From positions 1 to 45,003 of the forward strand of contig NZ_JACMYO010000057.1 of the NCBI RefSeq assembly GCF_020889685.1: a DNA stretch of 45,003 nucleotides, read 5' to 3'. This DNA comes from Bradyrhizobium oropedii (GTDB lineage: Bacteria; Pseudomonadota; Alphaproteobacteria; Rhizobiales; Xanthobacteraceae). Of this stretch, positions 9,286 through 17,983 are shown in pieces (positions within the stretch are counted from its first letter, which is position 1; every line of letters starts with the position of its first letter). The notes under the pieces were generated by a model, which did no database searches, was not told where the DNA came from, and saw only the letters and a program-made list of their open reading frames with translations. Made by a program: the position numbers and the translations under genes.

Positions 9286-9551
9286 CAGAATTGCTCGTGG
9301 CCGGGATGATTGGAATCGCCAAAATACCCGCCACCGCCGCTGCCACCGGCACTGTCGCCGCTGTAACCGCTTCCGAGGCCGGGCGACGGATCGACCGGCT
9401 GGCGATGCGGGCCGCCCGAACCGCCCGGGAGCAGTTTCGCGCCGACATTCTTCGGCGGCGCCATGTGAAGTCCGCCCGCCTGTGCGGAGCCCAGTGCAGT
9501 AACGCCGAACGCGACAACGGCAGCGAAAGCAACAAGCGATTTGCGTGTCAT
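9285..9551 (-). CDS. Small exported glycine-rich protein
   Basis: 88 aa from the ATG at 9551, which has AAGGAGA a few bases upstream; the frame is open further but without such a site. Residues 1-25 form a clear Sec signal peptide ending ALGSAQA. The mature part is short and of low complexity: HMAPPKNVGAKL, then glycine/serine-rich stretches such as GGSGGGGYFGDS, ending NHPGHEQF. I do not recognise a family. It is the first of three small exported proteins in about 1.2 kb. A secreted or periplasmic location is supported; function is unknown. Confidence 0.7.
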   Translation of the reverse strand: MTRKSLVAFAAVVAFGVTALGSAQAGGLHMAPPKNVGAKLLPGGSGGPHRQPVDPSPGLGSGYSGDSAGGSGGGGYFGDSNHPGHEQF

Positions 9552-9685
9552 GCGACGTCTCCTTGAGCTCGGGCCGGGCACCATGCGCCGGCTCCGACGC
9601 CGCAGTCCTCGCACGATCACGCCGGCCTGCCTGTGACGCGGGTCACGCTCAATTCCGATCGCATCCCGACGACCCACATGCCCGG

Positions 9686-9715
9686 GAAACCCCGGACCCA
9701 AGATCCGGGGCTTTC
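9686..9715 (-). terminator. Putative terminator of the 75-aa exported protein gene
   Basis: The inverted repeat CCCCGGA (9690-9696) / TCCGGGG (9704-9710) is flanked by GAAA and TTTC. Read on the minus strand it lies 13 nt past the stop at 9728 and is followed by TTT only, so it would be a weak terminator. Confidence 0.4.
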
Positions 9716-9727
9716 CGCAGTGTGTGG

Positions 9728-9955
9728 TCAGCGCATCGTGCCGGGCATGCAGGGCGGTTCGGTGAATGGTGCGGTTGCGAACGATCCGACGTTCGGCGCG
9801 CGCACGCAATCGGTCGTCTTACTGCTGACCGGTGTCGTCGTCGTCATCGAAGCATGAGCGCGCCGCGCCGCAGCGTTGCTGCCGGCGGCAGACGCCTGAG
9901 CCGAATACGCAGCTGCAGCAACCAGCGCGAGCGCAGCGAAGGTCAATTTGGTCAT
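9728..9955 (-). CDS. Small exported protein of unknown function
   Basis: 75 aa from the ATG at 9955, which has GGAG about 8 nt upstream. The frame is open upstream, but those residues are charged and would bury the signal peptide. MTKLTFAALALVAAAAYSAQ followed by ASA is a good Sec signal with cleavage near residue 23-24. The remaining 50 residues are Ala/Ser/Thr-rich, with two cysteines (TDCVRAP and PPCMPG) that could form a disulfide in the periplasm. No family is recognised. Same strand as the glycine-rich exported protein, 176 bp upstream of it. Confidence 0.62.
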   Translation of the reverse strand: MTKLTFAALALVAAAAYSAQASAAGSNAAARRAHASMTTTTPVSSKTTDCVRAPNVGSFATAPFTEPPCMPGTMR

Positions 9956-10163
9956 AGGATTTCTCCGCACGATGGGCGAAGCCGACCAATTTCGGCTCCT
10001 GTGATCAAGGAGCGTCAACGCTGCAAAATTATTTCATCACGCACGATCACCGAACCGCGAGCGCTTCATCACATCAGGCGGATCGGGGAATACCGGGACG
10101 ACCGAGGCACTCCATTTCATCAAGGCCGCGCGCAAACGCGGCGATGACGGCATGGAGATTCTC

Positions 10164-10448
10164 ATGATCGATCTTCGACGAATGGGCCGACGACTCGGCA
10201 AAGGACTGAGCCTGGCTGCAATCCTGTCGGCGGCAATGGCGAGCTCTTGCTTCGCACAGCCGACAGTCCAGGAGCCCAACGCCTACGCATCGAACGAAAC
10301 CGCGACGCGGCCGTGGTTGGCGCCGGTCGGCCATCGCCAACCGCGCGCCGCCGACATTCCGGCAGCGGCGGCGTCATCGCAGCAGATCATCGATCAGGAG
10401 GACGCGATCGTCGACCGCAAGATCAGGGGCATCTGCCGCGGCTGCTAG
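10164..10448 (+). CDS. Small exported protein of unknown function
   Basis: 94 aa from the ATG at 10164, preferred over the ATG at 10152 because GGAG (10154-10157) sits 6 nt before it. The N-terminus has RR and GRRLGKG, then the hydrophobic run LSLAAILSAAMASS and CFA, consistent with a Sec signal peptide cleaved near residue 30. The mature part ends DRKIRGICRGC, two cysteines at the very C-terminus. No domain is recognised. It converges with the SPW-family gene, whose stop is 23 bp away. Confidence 0.58.
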   Translation: MIDLRRMGRRLGKGLSLAAILSAAMASSCFAQPTVQEPNAYASNETATRPWLAPVGHRQPRAADIPAAAASSQQIIDQEDAIVDRKIRGICRGC

Positions 10449-10471
10449 CATCCCCTCGCGGTCGGCAGGTC

Positions 10472-10852
10472 CTAATGCCTTTCGGCTGCCTGCGATGCAG
10501 CCAGCCCAAAATGCGCCTTCTCGTACTCGAGCCACAGCTCGAGCAGCGCCATGAATGCGACCACCGCACCCGCGGCGATGCTAAAATGCATCGCGCGGGT
10601 GTGCGTGAAGCCAAGCAGCCATGGTGAGGCGATCAGCCAGCATCCGACGAGCAGATTGATCCATTCCTCCCAGATCGAAAACGCAACGATTGCTGCGAGC
10701 GACATGATTGCGATCGCGGCACCGCTGATCCTCAGATCGATCGCCGCCGCCGCCGGGTTGGCATGCGCGAACAGCCACGGCGCGGCAAGCAGGAAGATCG
10801 CTGCGACGAGGTTGTAGAGATCCAGCGCGGATTCCTTCCGCCATTTCACCAT
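10472..10852 (-). CDS. SPW-repeat integral membrane protein
   Basis: 126 aa from the ATG at 10852, which lies 5 nt after AAGGGAGG; the adjacent ATG at 10855 is the other choice. Four hydrophobic helices can be drawn. The family hallmark occurs twice, as LLAAPWLFA near residue 24 and IASPWLLGF in the second half, each after an N/E-rich turn (DLYNL, EEWINLLVG). This internal duplication of two helices plus a Pro-Trp turn is the SPW repeat. Function of the family is not established. The gene starts 25 bp after the stop of the MFS transporter on the same strand, so the two are probably co-transcribed. Confidence 0.8.
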   Translation of the reverse strand: MVKWRKESALDLYNLVAAIFLLAAPWLFAHANPAAAAIDLRISGAAIAIMSLAAIVAFSIWEEWINLLVGCWLIASPWLLGFTHTRAMHFSIAAGAVVAFMALLELWLEYEKAHFGLAASQAAERH

Positions 10853-10877
10853 CATCTCCTCCCTTGTTGTCTCAGAC

Positions 10878-12236
10878 TCATCGCTGATGCGCGGCCGCGG
10901 CATTGATGTCCTTGCCGGTGTAGTCGGTCATCAGCGCAGTTGCGACCAGCGTGATGACGGCGCAGAGCGCGATGTAGATCGCGATCGCGGTCGACGAATG
11001 ATAGGTCCCGAACAGCCACGCTGCGATCAGCGGTGCGGGACCGCCGGCGATGACAGATGCGAGCTGGTAGCCGAGCGAGGCCCCGCTGTAGCGCAGCCGT
11101 CCGGTGAAGCTCTCGGCAATCAGGGCGGCCTGCGGCCCGTACTGCATGTCGTGCGGAATCAGCGACAGGAAGATCGCGAGGAAGATGATCGCTTCCGATC
11201 CGGTGTTGAGCATCGCGAAGTAGATGAAGCCGAACACGCCGGTCACGGCAGCGCCGATCATGTACATGTTCTTGCGTCCGATCTGATCGGAGATATGCCC
11301 GCACAGCGGGATCGAGACGAACGACAGCACCGAGGCCGCGAGCACCGCGGTCAACAGGAAGTCGCGCGACATCTGCAGCGTACCGACGCCGTAGGAGAAC
11401 ACGAAGGCGGTGAAGATGTAGAACGGCGCCTGCTCGGACATCCGCGCGAAGGCGGACAGCAGGATCTCCTTCGGATGGTCGCGGATCACGGTCAGCATCG
11501 GCGTGGGATCGAGCCGACGTTCGGCCATCAGCCTGGTGAACACGGGCGTCTCCAGAATGCCGAGCCGGATGTAGAGGCCGACGCCGACCAGGATGATGCT
11601 GAGCGCGAACGGGACGCGCCAGCCCCATGCCAGGAACTGGTCGCCCGACATCTGGCTGAAAGCCAGCACCGCAAAATTGGCGAGGAACAGCCCGCAGGGC
11701 ACGCCGAATTGCGGCCATGACGCGATCAACCCGCGCGAGCGATCGTTGCGGGCCCATTCCATCGACATCAGCACCGAGCCGCCCCATTCGCCGCCGACGC
11801 CGACACCCTGGATGAAGCGCAGCACGGTGAGGATCACCGCGCCCCAGATGCCGATGCTGGAATAGGTCGGCACCAATGCAACCGCCGCGGTCGCCAGGCC
11901 CATCAGAAGCAGGGTCGCGATCAGCGTCGACTTGCGACCGATGCGGTCGCCATAGTGGCCGAAGATCGCAGCGCCGATCGGCCGCGCGATGAAGCCGACC
12001 GCATAGATGGCGAAGGCTTCCAGCGTGCCGACCCAGGGGTCGGAATGCGGGAAGAACAGTTTTGCGAAAACCAGGCCCGTGACGGTGCTGTACAGGAAGA
12101 AGTCATACCATTCGATCGCGGTCCCGACCGTAGAGGCGACGACTGCGCGGCGCAGCTGGAGCTGATGCTCGGCTGGGGTGAGTTGGTTGGCGTCGAGGCC
12201 GGAGGCTGGACCAAGCGTTGGGCCGAGTGTCGTCAT
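10878..12236 (-). CDS. MFS transporter, metabolite:H+ symporter (MHS) family
   Basis: 452 aa from the ATG at 12236, with GGGAGA upstream; the open frame extends a further 29 codons without a better start. The AIEWYDFFLYS helix-1 motif, GHYGDRIGRKSTL in the loop between helices 2 and 3, and RFIQGVGVGGEWGGS in helix 4 place it in the ShiA/ProP/KgtP group of proton symporters for organic acids or betaines. About 12 helices are expected. The substrate cannot be deduced. The SPW protein gene lies 25 bp downstream. Confidence 0.88.
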   Translation of the reverse strand: MTTLGPTLGPASGLDANQLTPAEHQLQLRRAVVASTVGTAIEWYDFFLYSTVTGLVFAKLFFPHSDPWVGTLEAFAIYAVGFIARPIGAAIFGHYGDRIGRKSTLIATLLLMGLATAAVALVPTYSSIGIWGAVILTVLRFIQGVGVGGEWGGSVLMSMEWARNDRSRGLIASWPQFGVPCGLFLANFAVLAFSQMSGDQFLAWGWRVPFALSIILVGVGLYIRLGILETPVFTRLMAERRLDPTPMLTVIRDHPKEILLSAFARMSEQAPFYIFTAFVFSYGVGTLQMSRDFLLTAVLAASVLSFVSIPLCGHISDQIGRKNMYMIGAAVTGVFGFIYFAMLNTGSEAIIFLAIFLSLIPHDMQYGPQAALIAESFTGRLRYSGASLGYQLASVIAGGPAPLIAAWLFGTYHSSTAIAIYIALCAVITLVATALMTDYTGKDINAAAAHQR

Positions 12237-12349
12237 GGGAGCGTCTCCCTTGAAGCCCCCGGATGGATATTGACTGTTCGGGTCGTTTGAGTACGAACAA
12301 CATCGCGGCGCCGAAGGTTCCAACAGAATGGAACGCGGAGCCTAGAACT

Positions 12350-13798
12350 TTAGTCGGTCCGCGCTCGCCGCTCGGTCACGGGCTCGATTGCACGCCTGAG
12401 CCGCTTCGCGATCGCAGGCGCATCGGCCTCGGCCACATTGGTAAAGCCGACCAGCAGGCCCTGCCCGCAGTCGTGCTGAACGCTGCGGTTGGACAGCGGC
12501 TCGGCGCCAAACCCATCGGCCCGGGCGAGCTGCGCGAGCCTTGCATCCTGCGTGCGGCCCGCGCATCGAAGCAGCAGGTGCATGCCGCCGGGCTGCAGCT
12601 CGATCCTGACGCGCTCGCCAAATTCGGTCTTCAGCGCACCAGCCAGCGCGGCACGGCGAGCGGCATAAAGCTTCCGCATCCGCTTCAGATGTCGCGCGAA
12701 GTGCCCTTCCGCCATGAAGCCCGCTACGACCCGCTGCGCGAAGGGATTGAGGCCGCTGCTATGGCCGGCGGTGACCTCGGTGAAGGTGTCGAGCAGGCGA
12801 TCCGGCAGGACGAGATAGCCGAGCCGCAACCCCGGAAAAAGCGTCTTGCTGAACGTACCCGAATAGATCACGCGCTGGCCGCGATCGAGGCTCTTCAGCG
12901 CCGGCAGCGGTCGACCCACGAACCGGAACTCGCTGTCATAGTCGTCCTCGATGACATAGGCGTTCGCCAGGTTGGCCCATCGAAGAAGCTCCATTCGTCG
13001 CGGCAGCGAAAGCGATACGCCCAATGGGCTCTGATGCGAGGGCGTTACGACTGCGAGCCGTGCCCGCCGCGCTTGCCTGATCCCTTCGCCGACCCGCATT
13101 CCCTCGGAGTCGATGGGCACGGCGACCAGTTCGGCACGAGCCAGTTCGAGCGCTGCTCGCACCGGCGGAAAGCAAGGATCTTCGATCCACGCACGATCGC
13201 CGCGCCGAAGCAAGATACGGAGCGACAGGTCGAGGCCGCCCTGAAACCCATTGGTCACGAGCACCTGGCGCCAGTCGCAAGCGATGCCGCGGGAGGACGC
13301 GAGATAGGCCGCTATCGCCTGCCGCAACGGTCCGAAGCCGGCCGGATCCGGATACATCATGTCTGATGCGGGGCTGCGGCGCGCCTCTCTCGCGATCAAA
13401 TGCGACCAAAGCTTGCGCGGGAAGAGATCGACGGCAGGCAGCCCCATCTGCAGGAGCAGAGGTTCGGCGCGCCCGCTCGGCCGGCCGGTGGACCGGGCAC
13501 GAAGTGTCGCGACGTCCTCGAGCGCCTCAGCGTTGCGCAACTCCGGCGAAACGATGGTCCCCGCCTGTCCACGCGTAACGACGTAGCCCTCCCCGGCCAA
13601 CATGCCATAGGCGGCATCGACCGTGCCCCGTGCCATTGCGAGCTCCTCGGCGAGACCGCGGATGGAAGGCAGCCGGTCGCCTGGCCGAAGCTGCCCGGTC
13701 GCGATCGCACTCCTGAAGCGCTCGTAAAGCTGGCGCGAGAGCGGAGTGCCGCCGCTTCGGACCAACCTTGCCGCTGGCTTATTCCGGCGTCGTGTCAT
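12350..13798 (-). CDS. MocR-family transcriptional regulator (GntR wHTH + aminotransferase-like domain)
   Basis: 482 aa. Residues 15-85 are a GntR winged helix: PLSRQLYERFRSAIATGQL, then GDRLPSIRGLAEELAMARGTV. Residues 115-470 are a fold-type I PLP domain with the cofactor Asp region EDDYDSEF (284-291) and the Schiff-base lysine in SGTFSKTLFPG (K318). MocR proteins sense PLP or amino-compound ligands and usually control a divergent neighbour; here that is the exported cupin at 13886. The shared 87-bp interval carries a short inverted repeat (13844-13857) that could be part of its operator. PdxR-like control of vitamin B6 genes is possible, but no such genes are nearby. Confidence 0.9.
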   Translation of the reverse strand: MTRRRNKPAARLVRSGGTPLSRQLYERFRSAIATGQLRPGDRLPSIRGLAEELAMARGTVDAAYGMLAGEGYVVTRGQAGTIVSPELRNAEALEDVATLRARSTGRPSGRAEPLLLQMGLPAVDLFPRKLWSHLIAREARRSPASDMMYPDPAGFGPLRQAIAAYLASSRGIACDWRQVLVTNGFQGGLDLSLRILLRRGDRAWIEDPCFPPVRAALELARAELVAVPIDSEGMRVGEGIRQARRARLAVVTPSHQSPLGVSLSLPRRMELLRWANLANAYVIEDDYDSEFRFVGRPLPALKSLDRGQRVIYSGTFSKTLFPGLRLGYLVLPDRLLDTFTEVTAGHSSGLNPFAQRVVAGFMAEGHFARHLKRMRKLYAARRAALAGALKTEFGERVRIELQPGGMHLLLRCAGRTQDARLAQLARADGFGAEPLSNRSVQHDCGQGLLVGFTNVAEADAPAIAKRLRRAIEPVTERRARTD

Positions 13799-13843
13799 GG
13801 CCCAGTCAATATGCAGGTTCTTGGCTCTTTTGAATAGGCCATA

Positions 13844-13857
13844 CGATCGCTAGATCG
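13844..13857. promoter_or_regulatory. Inverted repeat in MocR/cupin divergent promoter
   Basis: CGATC-GCTA-GATCG lies midway in the 87-bp gap between the divergent MocR and cupin genes. It is short and could arise by chance. Position is the only support for a regulator site. Confidence 0.3.
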
Positions 13858-13885
13858 GTGCCTCGAACAACCTCAGGAGTTCCAC

Positions 13886-14344
13886 ATGAAAGCCACCATC
13901 CTTCGACGGGATTTCAATCGGGCCGCGATCGCGGCGCTGTTCGCGGCCATTGCCGCTGCGCGGGGTACCGACGCCAGCGCGCAGCCGCAGCAAACTGCAG
14001 CGGGCGCAAAGCAGTCCGCCAGACGCGACGTGATCAGGCAGAGCCTGCCCGGCGATCCTGCGCGCGACATCACGCTCGTGGAGGTCACGTATCCTCCGGG
14101 AACGGGATCGCCCGTGCACGCCCATGCCAACGGAGTGATGGCCTACGTCGTTTCGGGAATGGTGGCCTCGCAGGTCGGCGACGGTCCCGAACGCACCTAC
14201 AGCGCCGGCGAAGCCTGGTGGGAGCCGGTCGGCGCCGTTCATCGCGTTTCGCGCAACCCGAGCTCGACCGAGCCGGCGACCCTGCTCGCGATCTATATCG
14301 CGCCGCGCGAGGCGACCTCGGCGGATCTGATGAAGCCGCTGTAA
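13886..14344 (+). CDS. Exported cupin-domain protein
   Basis: 152 aa. The N-terminus has RRDF followed by an alanine-rich hydrophobic stretch to about residue 32 (ASAQ), compatible with a Tat or Sec signal. The rest is a single cupin barrel: YPPGTGSPVHAHANGVMAYVVSG gives motif 1 with HxH and a downstream residue set, and AGEAWWEPVGAVHRVSRN gives motif 2 with its His. Metal binding is likely; enzymatic role and substrate are unknown. It is divergent from the MocR regulator, which suggests it is that regulator's target. CAGGAG lies about 5 nt before the ATG. Confidence 0.82.
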   Translation: MKATILRRDFNRAAIAALFAAIAAARGTDASAQPQQTAAGAKQSARRDVIRQSLPGDPARDITLVEVTYPPGTGSPVHAHANGVMAYVVSGMVASQVGDGPERTYSAGEAWWEPVGAVHRVSRNPSSTEPATLLAIYIAPREATSADLMKPL

Positions 14345-14408
14345 CGGCCGCCGGCACGTCAGGACGACGCGTCCGGTACCGGCCGCGGCGTCGCTTCGCA
14401 AGGCTCGA

Positions 14409-16112
14409 TTAGGCGCGATCGCTGCGCCGATACGGCACGTAGCGCGGGGTCCAGATCTTGGCCTGGATGCGCGCCTCGACCTGGTCGATCGGAATATCCT
14501 TTGCCAGTCCTTCCTTGTGCGCCTGGAGCGCCACCGCCAGCGCAACCGTCAGCGCGACCTCGCGCAGCGCGCTGACCGGCGGCAGCAGATTGTGCTTCGG
14601 GTTGTTGCGCGCCGGCGAGACGCTGGCCAGCGCCTTGGCGGCGGCCATGAACATCCCGTCGCTGACGCGGCTCGCCCCCACCGCGAGCGCGCCGACGCCG
14701 ACGCCGACGCCCGGGAAGATGTAGGAGTTGTTGGTCTGGTCCACCTTGAAGCGCGCGCCGTCGCGCGTGATCGGCGGAAACGGGCTGCCGACGCCGATCA
14801 GCGCCCGCCCTTCGGTCCACGCCTCGATATCGACCGGCGTCGCTTCCTCGCGCGAGGTCGGGTTGGACAGCGGGAAGATCACCGGCCGCTTGTTGCACTC
14901 GGCCATCGCGCGGACGATCGGCTCGGAGAATGCGCCGGCCTGACCGGAGACGCCGATCAGCACGGTCGGCTTGGCGTTGCGCACGACGTCGAGCAGCGCG
15001 ATCTTGTCGGGATGGTTGAGCTGCCAGCCCGCGATTGCCTGCTTGCTCTGCACGAACGGAAGCTGGAACGGGGCGAGCCCGCTCATGCCCTCGAGCAGCA
15101 GCCCGTCGCGGTCGACCATGTAGAAGCGTTTCGCCGCCTCGCTCTCCGACACGCCGGCATCGACCATCGCAGCGCGGATCAGGCTCGCGATGCCGCAGCC
15201 GGCGGAGCCTGCCCCGAACACGGCGACGCGCTGTTCGGTCAGCGGCACGCCGGTGACGTTGATGGCCGAGAGCAAGGCGCCGGTTGCGACCGCCGCGGTG
15301 CCCTGAATGTCGTCGTTGAAGGTCAGGAGCCGGTCGCGATAGCGCTCGAGCATGCGCGTCGCGTTGCTCTTGGCGAAATCCTCCCATTGCAGCAGGACGC
15401 GCGGCCAGCGCTTCACCACCGCCGAGACGAAAGCCTCGATGAAGTCGTCATAGGCCTGGCCGCGGACGCGCTCGTTGCGCCAGCCGATATAGAGCGGATC
15501 GGCCAGGCAGTCCGGATTGTCGGTGCCAACGTCGAGCAGGATCGGCAGCGTCGTCGCCGGATGCAGGCCGCCGCAGCCGGTGTAGAGCGCGAGCTTGCCG
15601 ATCGGGATGCCCATGCCGCCGGCGCCCTGGTCGCCAAGACCGAGGATGCGCTCGCCGTCGGTCACCACGATCGCCTCGACATGATCGAAGCGCGGATGGG
15701 CGAAAATGCGGTCGATCCGGTGCTGGTGCGGAATGCTGAGGAACAGCCCGCGCGGCTTGCGAAACAGCCGACTGAATTTCTGGCAGCCCTCGCCGACGGT
15801 CGGCGTGTAGACGATCGGCAACAGCTCTTCCAGGTTGCCGACCAGGAGCGCGTAGAACAGGGTCTCGTTGGTGTCCTGCAGTTCGCGCAGGAAGGCATAG
15901 CGCTCAATGTCGGTCTCGTAGCCGCGCAACGCCTCGAGGCGGCGCGAAACCTGCTCGTCCAGCGTCAAGATATTGGGCGGCAGCAGGCCATGCAGGTCGA
16001 ACGCCTCGCGCTCGGCCTCGGAGAACGCCGTGCCCTTGTTCAACTGCGGATCAGCCAACAGCTCGTAACCGCTGAGCGCAGTCGTCGCAAAAGCTCCAGT
16101 AGTCTCCGACAT
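14409..16112 (-). CDS. maeA: NAD-dependent malic enzyme (oxaloacetate-decarboxylating)
   Basis: 567 aa from the ATG at 16112 (MSETTGAF...); upstream in-frame codons exist but lack family similarity. Length matches the large SfcA/MaeA-type malic enzymes. Landmarks are YTPTVGEGCQKFSRLFRKPRG, VVTDGERILGLGDQGAGGMG, LTFNDDIQGTAAVATGALL (metal/malate site) and the Rossmann motif VFGAGSAGCGIA. It converts malate to pyruvate plus CO2. In rhizobia such enzymes supply acetyl-CoA precursors during growth on C4-dicarboxylates. NAD rather than NADP preference is inferred from the family type. Transcribed alone, convergent with the cupin gene 65 bp away. Confidence 0.92.
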   Translation of the reverse strand: MSETTGAFATTALSGYELLADPQLNKGTAFSEAEREAFDLHGLLPPNILTLDEQVSRRLEALRGYETDIERYAFLRELQDTNETLFYALLVGNLEELLPIVYTPTVGEGCQKFSRLFRKPRGLFLSIPHQHRIDRIFAHPRFDHVEAIVVTDGERILGLGDQGAGGMGIPIGKLALYTGCGGLHPATTLPILLDVGTDNPDCLADPLYIGWRNERVRGQAYDDFIEAFVSAVVKRWPRVLLQWEDFAKSNATRMLERYRDRLLTFNDDIQGTAAVATGALLSAINVTGVPLTEQRVAVFGAGSAGCGIASLIRAAMVDAGVSESEAAKRFYMVDRDGLLLEGMSGLAPFQLPFVQSKQAIAGWQLNHPDKIALLDVVRNAKPTVLIGVSGQAGAFSEPIVRAMAECNKRPVIFPLSNPTSREEATPVDIEAWTEGRALIGVGSPFPPITRDGARFKVDQTNNSYIFPGVGVGVGALAVGASRVSDGMFMAAAKALASVSPARNNPKHNLLPPVSALREVALTVALAVALQAHKEGLAKDIPIDQVEARIQAKIWTPRYVPYRRSDRA

Positions 16113-16550
16113 GGCAAGATCCCCTTCAATGCGAAACGCCTGATCCGACTCTATCACGCCAGTGTAACGGATCGGAGCGCGAAGGCACCGCGCCGCGCAA
16201 AGTTGAACGGCACCGGCGTGGCGTGCATCAGCCCGGTGGAGTTTCGGCCAGGCGGCCATCAGCGCTCATCCGGACTGAGGCAACGCGCTCCCGCTGCGCC
16301 TCCGGACAGACATCAACATACCTTGGTATGGCCTCTCTGATTCCTTGTGATGCCCTGTACCTACGCTCGTACAGTTGAGCGATGGCGGGCGATTTTTATA
16401 CTCGCGGCCACTCCAACGGGCGACCAACGACTGCGGGCGCAAAAAGTGTTCCGAAATCTGTGATCGGGATCACTGCACCGAGGCGTGAAGCGCAGGATTA
16501 TCGCGAGTAGCAGGTGTCGACTGGAACGCGGGTTCTCGAGGAACACTCAA
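16113..16550. other. 438-bp intergenic stretch upstream of the malic enzyme gene
   Basis: No convincing gene. It must hold the promoters of the malic enzyme gene (minus) and the 51-aa protein gene (plus). An inverted repeat CTGTAC-N8-GTACAG lies at 16355-16374. I cannot assign promoter boxes with confidence. Confidence 0.5.
16355..16374. promoter_or_regulatory. Inverted repeat CTGTAC-N8-GTACAG, possible operator
   Basis: Two perfect 6-bp arms with an 8-nt spacer lie in the gap between the divergent malic enzyme and small-protein genes. The half-site TGTAC recurs in the perfect palindrome at 40895-40910 (spacer 4), so the two may not be the same site type. Confidence 0.3.
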
Positions 16551-16706
16551 ATGATCGTCAACATTCAGAAGCTGGATGGCCTGTGGCACCTCATCGTCGG
16601 GTCCTGCAAGATCCGAACTCCGTTCCTGGAGAGCCAGAACCGGGAGTGGGTCGTCGCGTACGCCAGGCGAGTCTATCCCGGCGCTAGGGTTTTCGAACGC
16701 GACTGA
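16551..16706 (+). CDS. 51-aa conserved-looking small protein
   Basis: 51 aa from the ATG at 16551, preceded by GAGGAA at a 7-nt spacing. The sequence MIVNIQKLDGLWHLIVGSCK is well structured: alternating hydrophobic strands, Trp and Cys, then a charged amphipathic tail NREWVVAYARRVYPG. No signal peptide, so cytosolic. I recognise no named family. A good ribosome-binding site and the terminator that follows at 16737 support a real gene. Confidence 0.6.
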   Translation: MIVNIQKLDGLWHLIVGSCKIRTPFLESQNREWVVAYARRVYPGARVFERD

Positions 16707-16736
16707 CGCCGTTGCGCTTCACAGCTCACACCCAGC

Positions 16737-16766
16737 AAAAAGCCCCGGTTTGCTCCGGGGCTTTTG
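16737..16766. terminator. Bidirectional rho-independent terminator
   Basis: The 8-bp stem AGCCCCGG (16741-16748) / CCGGGGCT (16755-16762) is flanked by an A-run on the left and a T-run on the right, so it can end transcripts from both sides. It sits between the convergent 51-aa gene and the LpxO-like gene. Confidence 0.85.
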
Positions 16767-16792
16767 CGTTCAACGCGGCGCGGCCGCTGCCT

Positions 16793-17722
16793 TCACCGCA
16801 GCGCCGACACCACGATCAGGCCAAGGATCAGCGCGGTCACGGAATACTTCAGCGTGTAATACACGTTCCGATTCCACTCCTTGACCTTGCGGCTGGCGAG
16901 ATGGACCTCGTAGAGCTTGCCGAACACCTTGTTCAGCGCGCCGACATGCTCGCCGTCGACGTTCTGGGTCGCCGACGCCTTGACGATGTTGTGGCTGACC
17001 CAGCGGTTCATCGCCGTCATGAAGCCGTACTTCATCGGGCGCTCGACATCGCAGAACAGGATGATGCGGTTGACGTCGGTCTTGTTCTCGGCGCTGTGGA
17101 TGAAGGTCTCGTCGAACATGAAGGCCTCACCGTCGCGCCAGACGCATTCGACGCCGTCGACGAGAATGCGGCACTCATTCGAATTCGGCGTCACGAGGCC
17201 GAGGTGATAGCGCAGCGAGCCGGCAAAAGGATCGCGATGCGCCCCCAACTTGCCGCCGGGCGGCAGCATCGCGAACATCGCGCCATGCACGTTGGGAATC
17301 GAATTCAACAGCTCGACCGTCTTCGGGCACAGCGTGCGCGCCGACGGCAGGAAGTCGTCGTACCATTTCAGATAGAAGCGCTTCCAGCCGCTCTTGAAGA
17401 ACGAATAGAAGCCCCAGTCATTGTTCTTGGCCGCGGCGCGGATGAAGCCTTCGTCGAACAGCCGCGTGGCCTCGTCGCGGATCGTCTCCCAATTGTCGGA
17501 AAGCTTCTTCAGCTCGGGGAATTGCTCGACCGGGATCACCGGCGTGTTTGATACCGCGGAGCCCGCATACATCAGCACATTGTAAGGCGCGAGATAGGTC
17601 GAGTGATCGCCGAGCTGGCGGGCGAAGCGCAGCCGCTGCTTGCCGCGGAAGTGCACGTAAAGTGTAGAAGCCACCAGCACGTAGAGAATGACGAGCTGCG
17701 GCGCGAAGAGCTGTCTCAACAT
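16793..17722 (-). CDS. lpxO: LpxO-like aspartyl/asparaginyl beta-hydroxylase (lipid A hydroxylase family)
   Basis: 309 aa, close to the roughly 300 aa of LpxO. Hydrophobic helices at residues 8-22 and about 288-307 bracket a cytosolic Fe(II)/2-oxoglutarate dioxygenase domain, the same topology as LpxO. The aspartyl-beta-hydroxylase signature is complete: GAHRDPFAGSLRYHL with H162, FDETFIHSAEN with H209, and the 2-oxoglutarate-binding Arg in VNRIILFCDVERP (R219). LpxO hydroxylates the C2 of a secondary fatty acid on lipid A. Here the substrate could be a lipid A or other acyl chain, which is inferred. Transcribed alone, divergent from the solute-binding protein across 335 bp. Confidence 0.8.
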   Translation of the reverse strand: MLRQLFAPQLVILYVLVASTLYVHFRGKQRLRFARQLGDHSTYLAPYNVLMYAGSAVSNTPVIPVEQFPELKKLSDNWETIRDEATRLFDEGFIRAAAKNNDWGFYSFFKSGWKRFYLKWYDDFLPSARTLCPKTVELLNSIPNVHGAMFAMLPPGGKLGAHRDPFAGSLRYHLGLVTPNSNECRILVDGVECVWRDGEAFMFDETFIHSAENKTDVNRIILFCDVERPMKYGFMTAMNRWVSHNIVKASATQNVDGEHVGALNKVFGKLYEVHLASRKVKEWNRNVYYTLKYSVTALILGLIVVSALR

Positions 17723-17983
17723 GATCCGTCTATGATCGCAGCCCGCCGACGCTCTTGATGCACCGCCCCGCAGGAGCCAATACCCGAGACGGGTGGCTCA
17801 GCCCGGGCGGCGAAGTGCGTCGCCGTCCGCGAAAACTCCCCTGTTTCATAGCAATCTGGCGCTGCGGCGAGATCGCCGCGGTGCCGTCCCGGATGAGCCA
17901 TGTAAGCGCTTACTCACCAAATGTGAAGCAGTGGGCCATTCGATGGCCAGCTTTGTGACATCATTCACACATCTAATTCGCGA

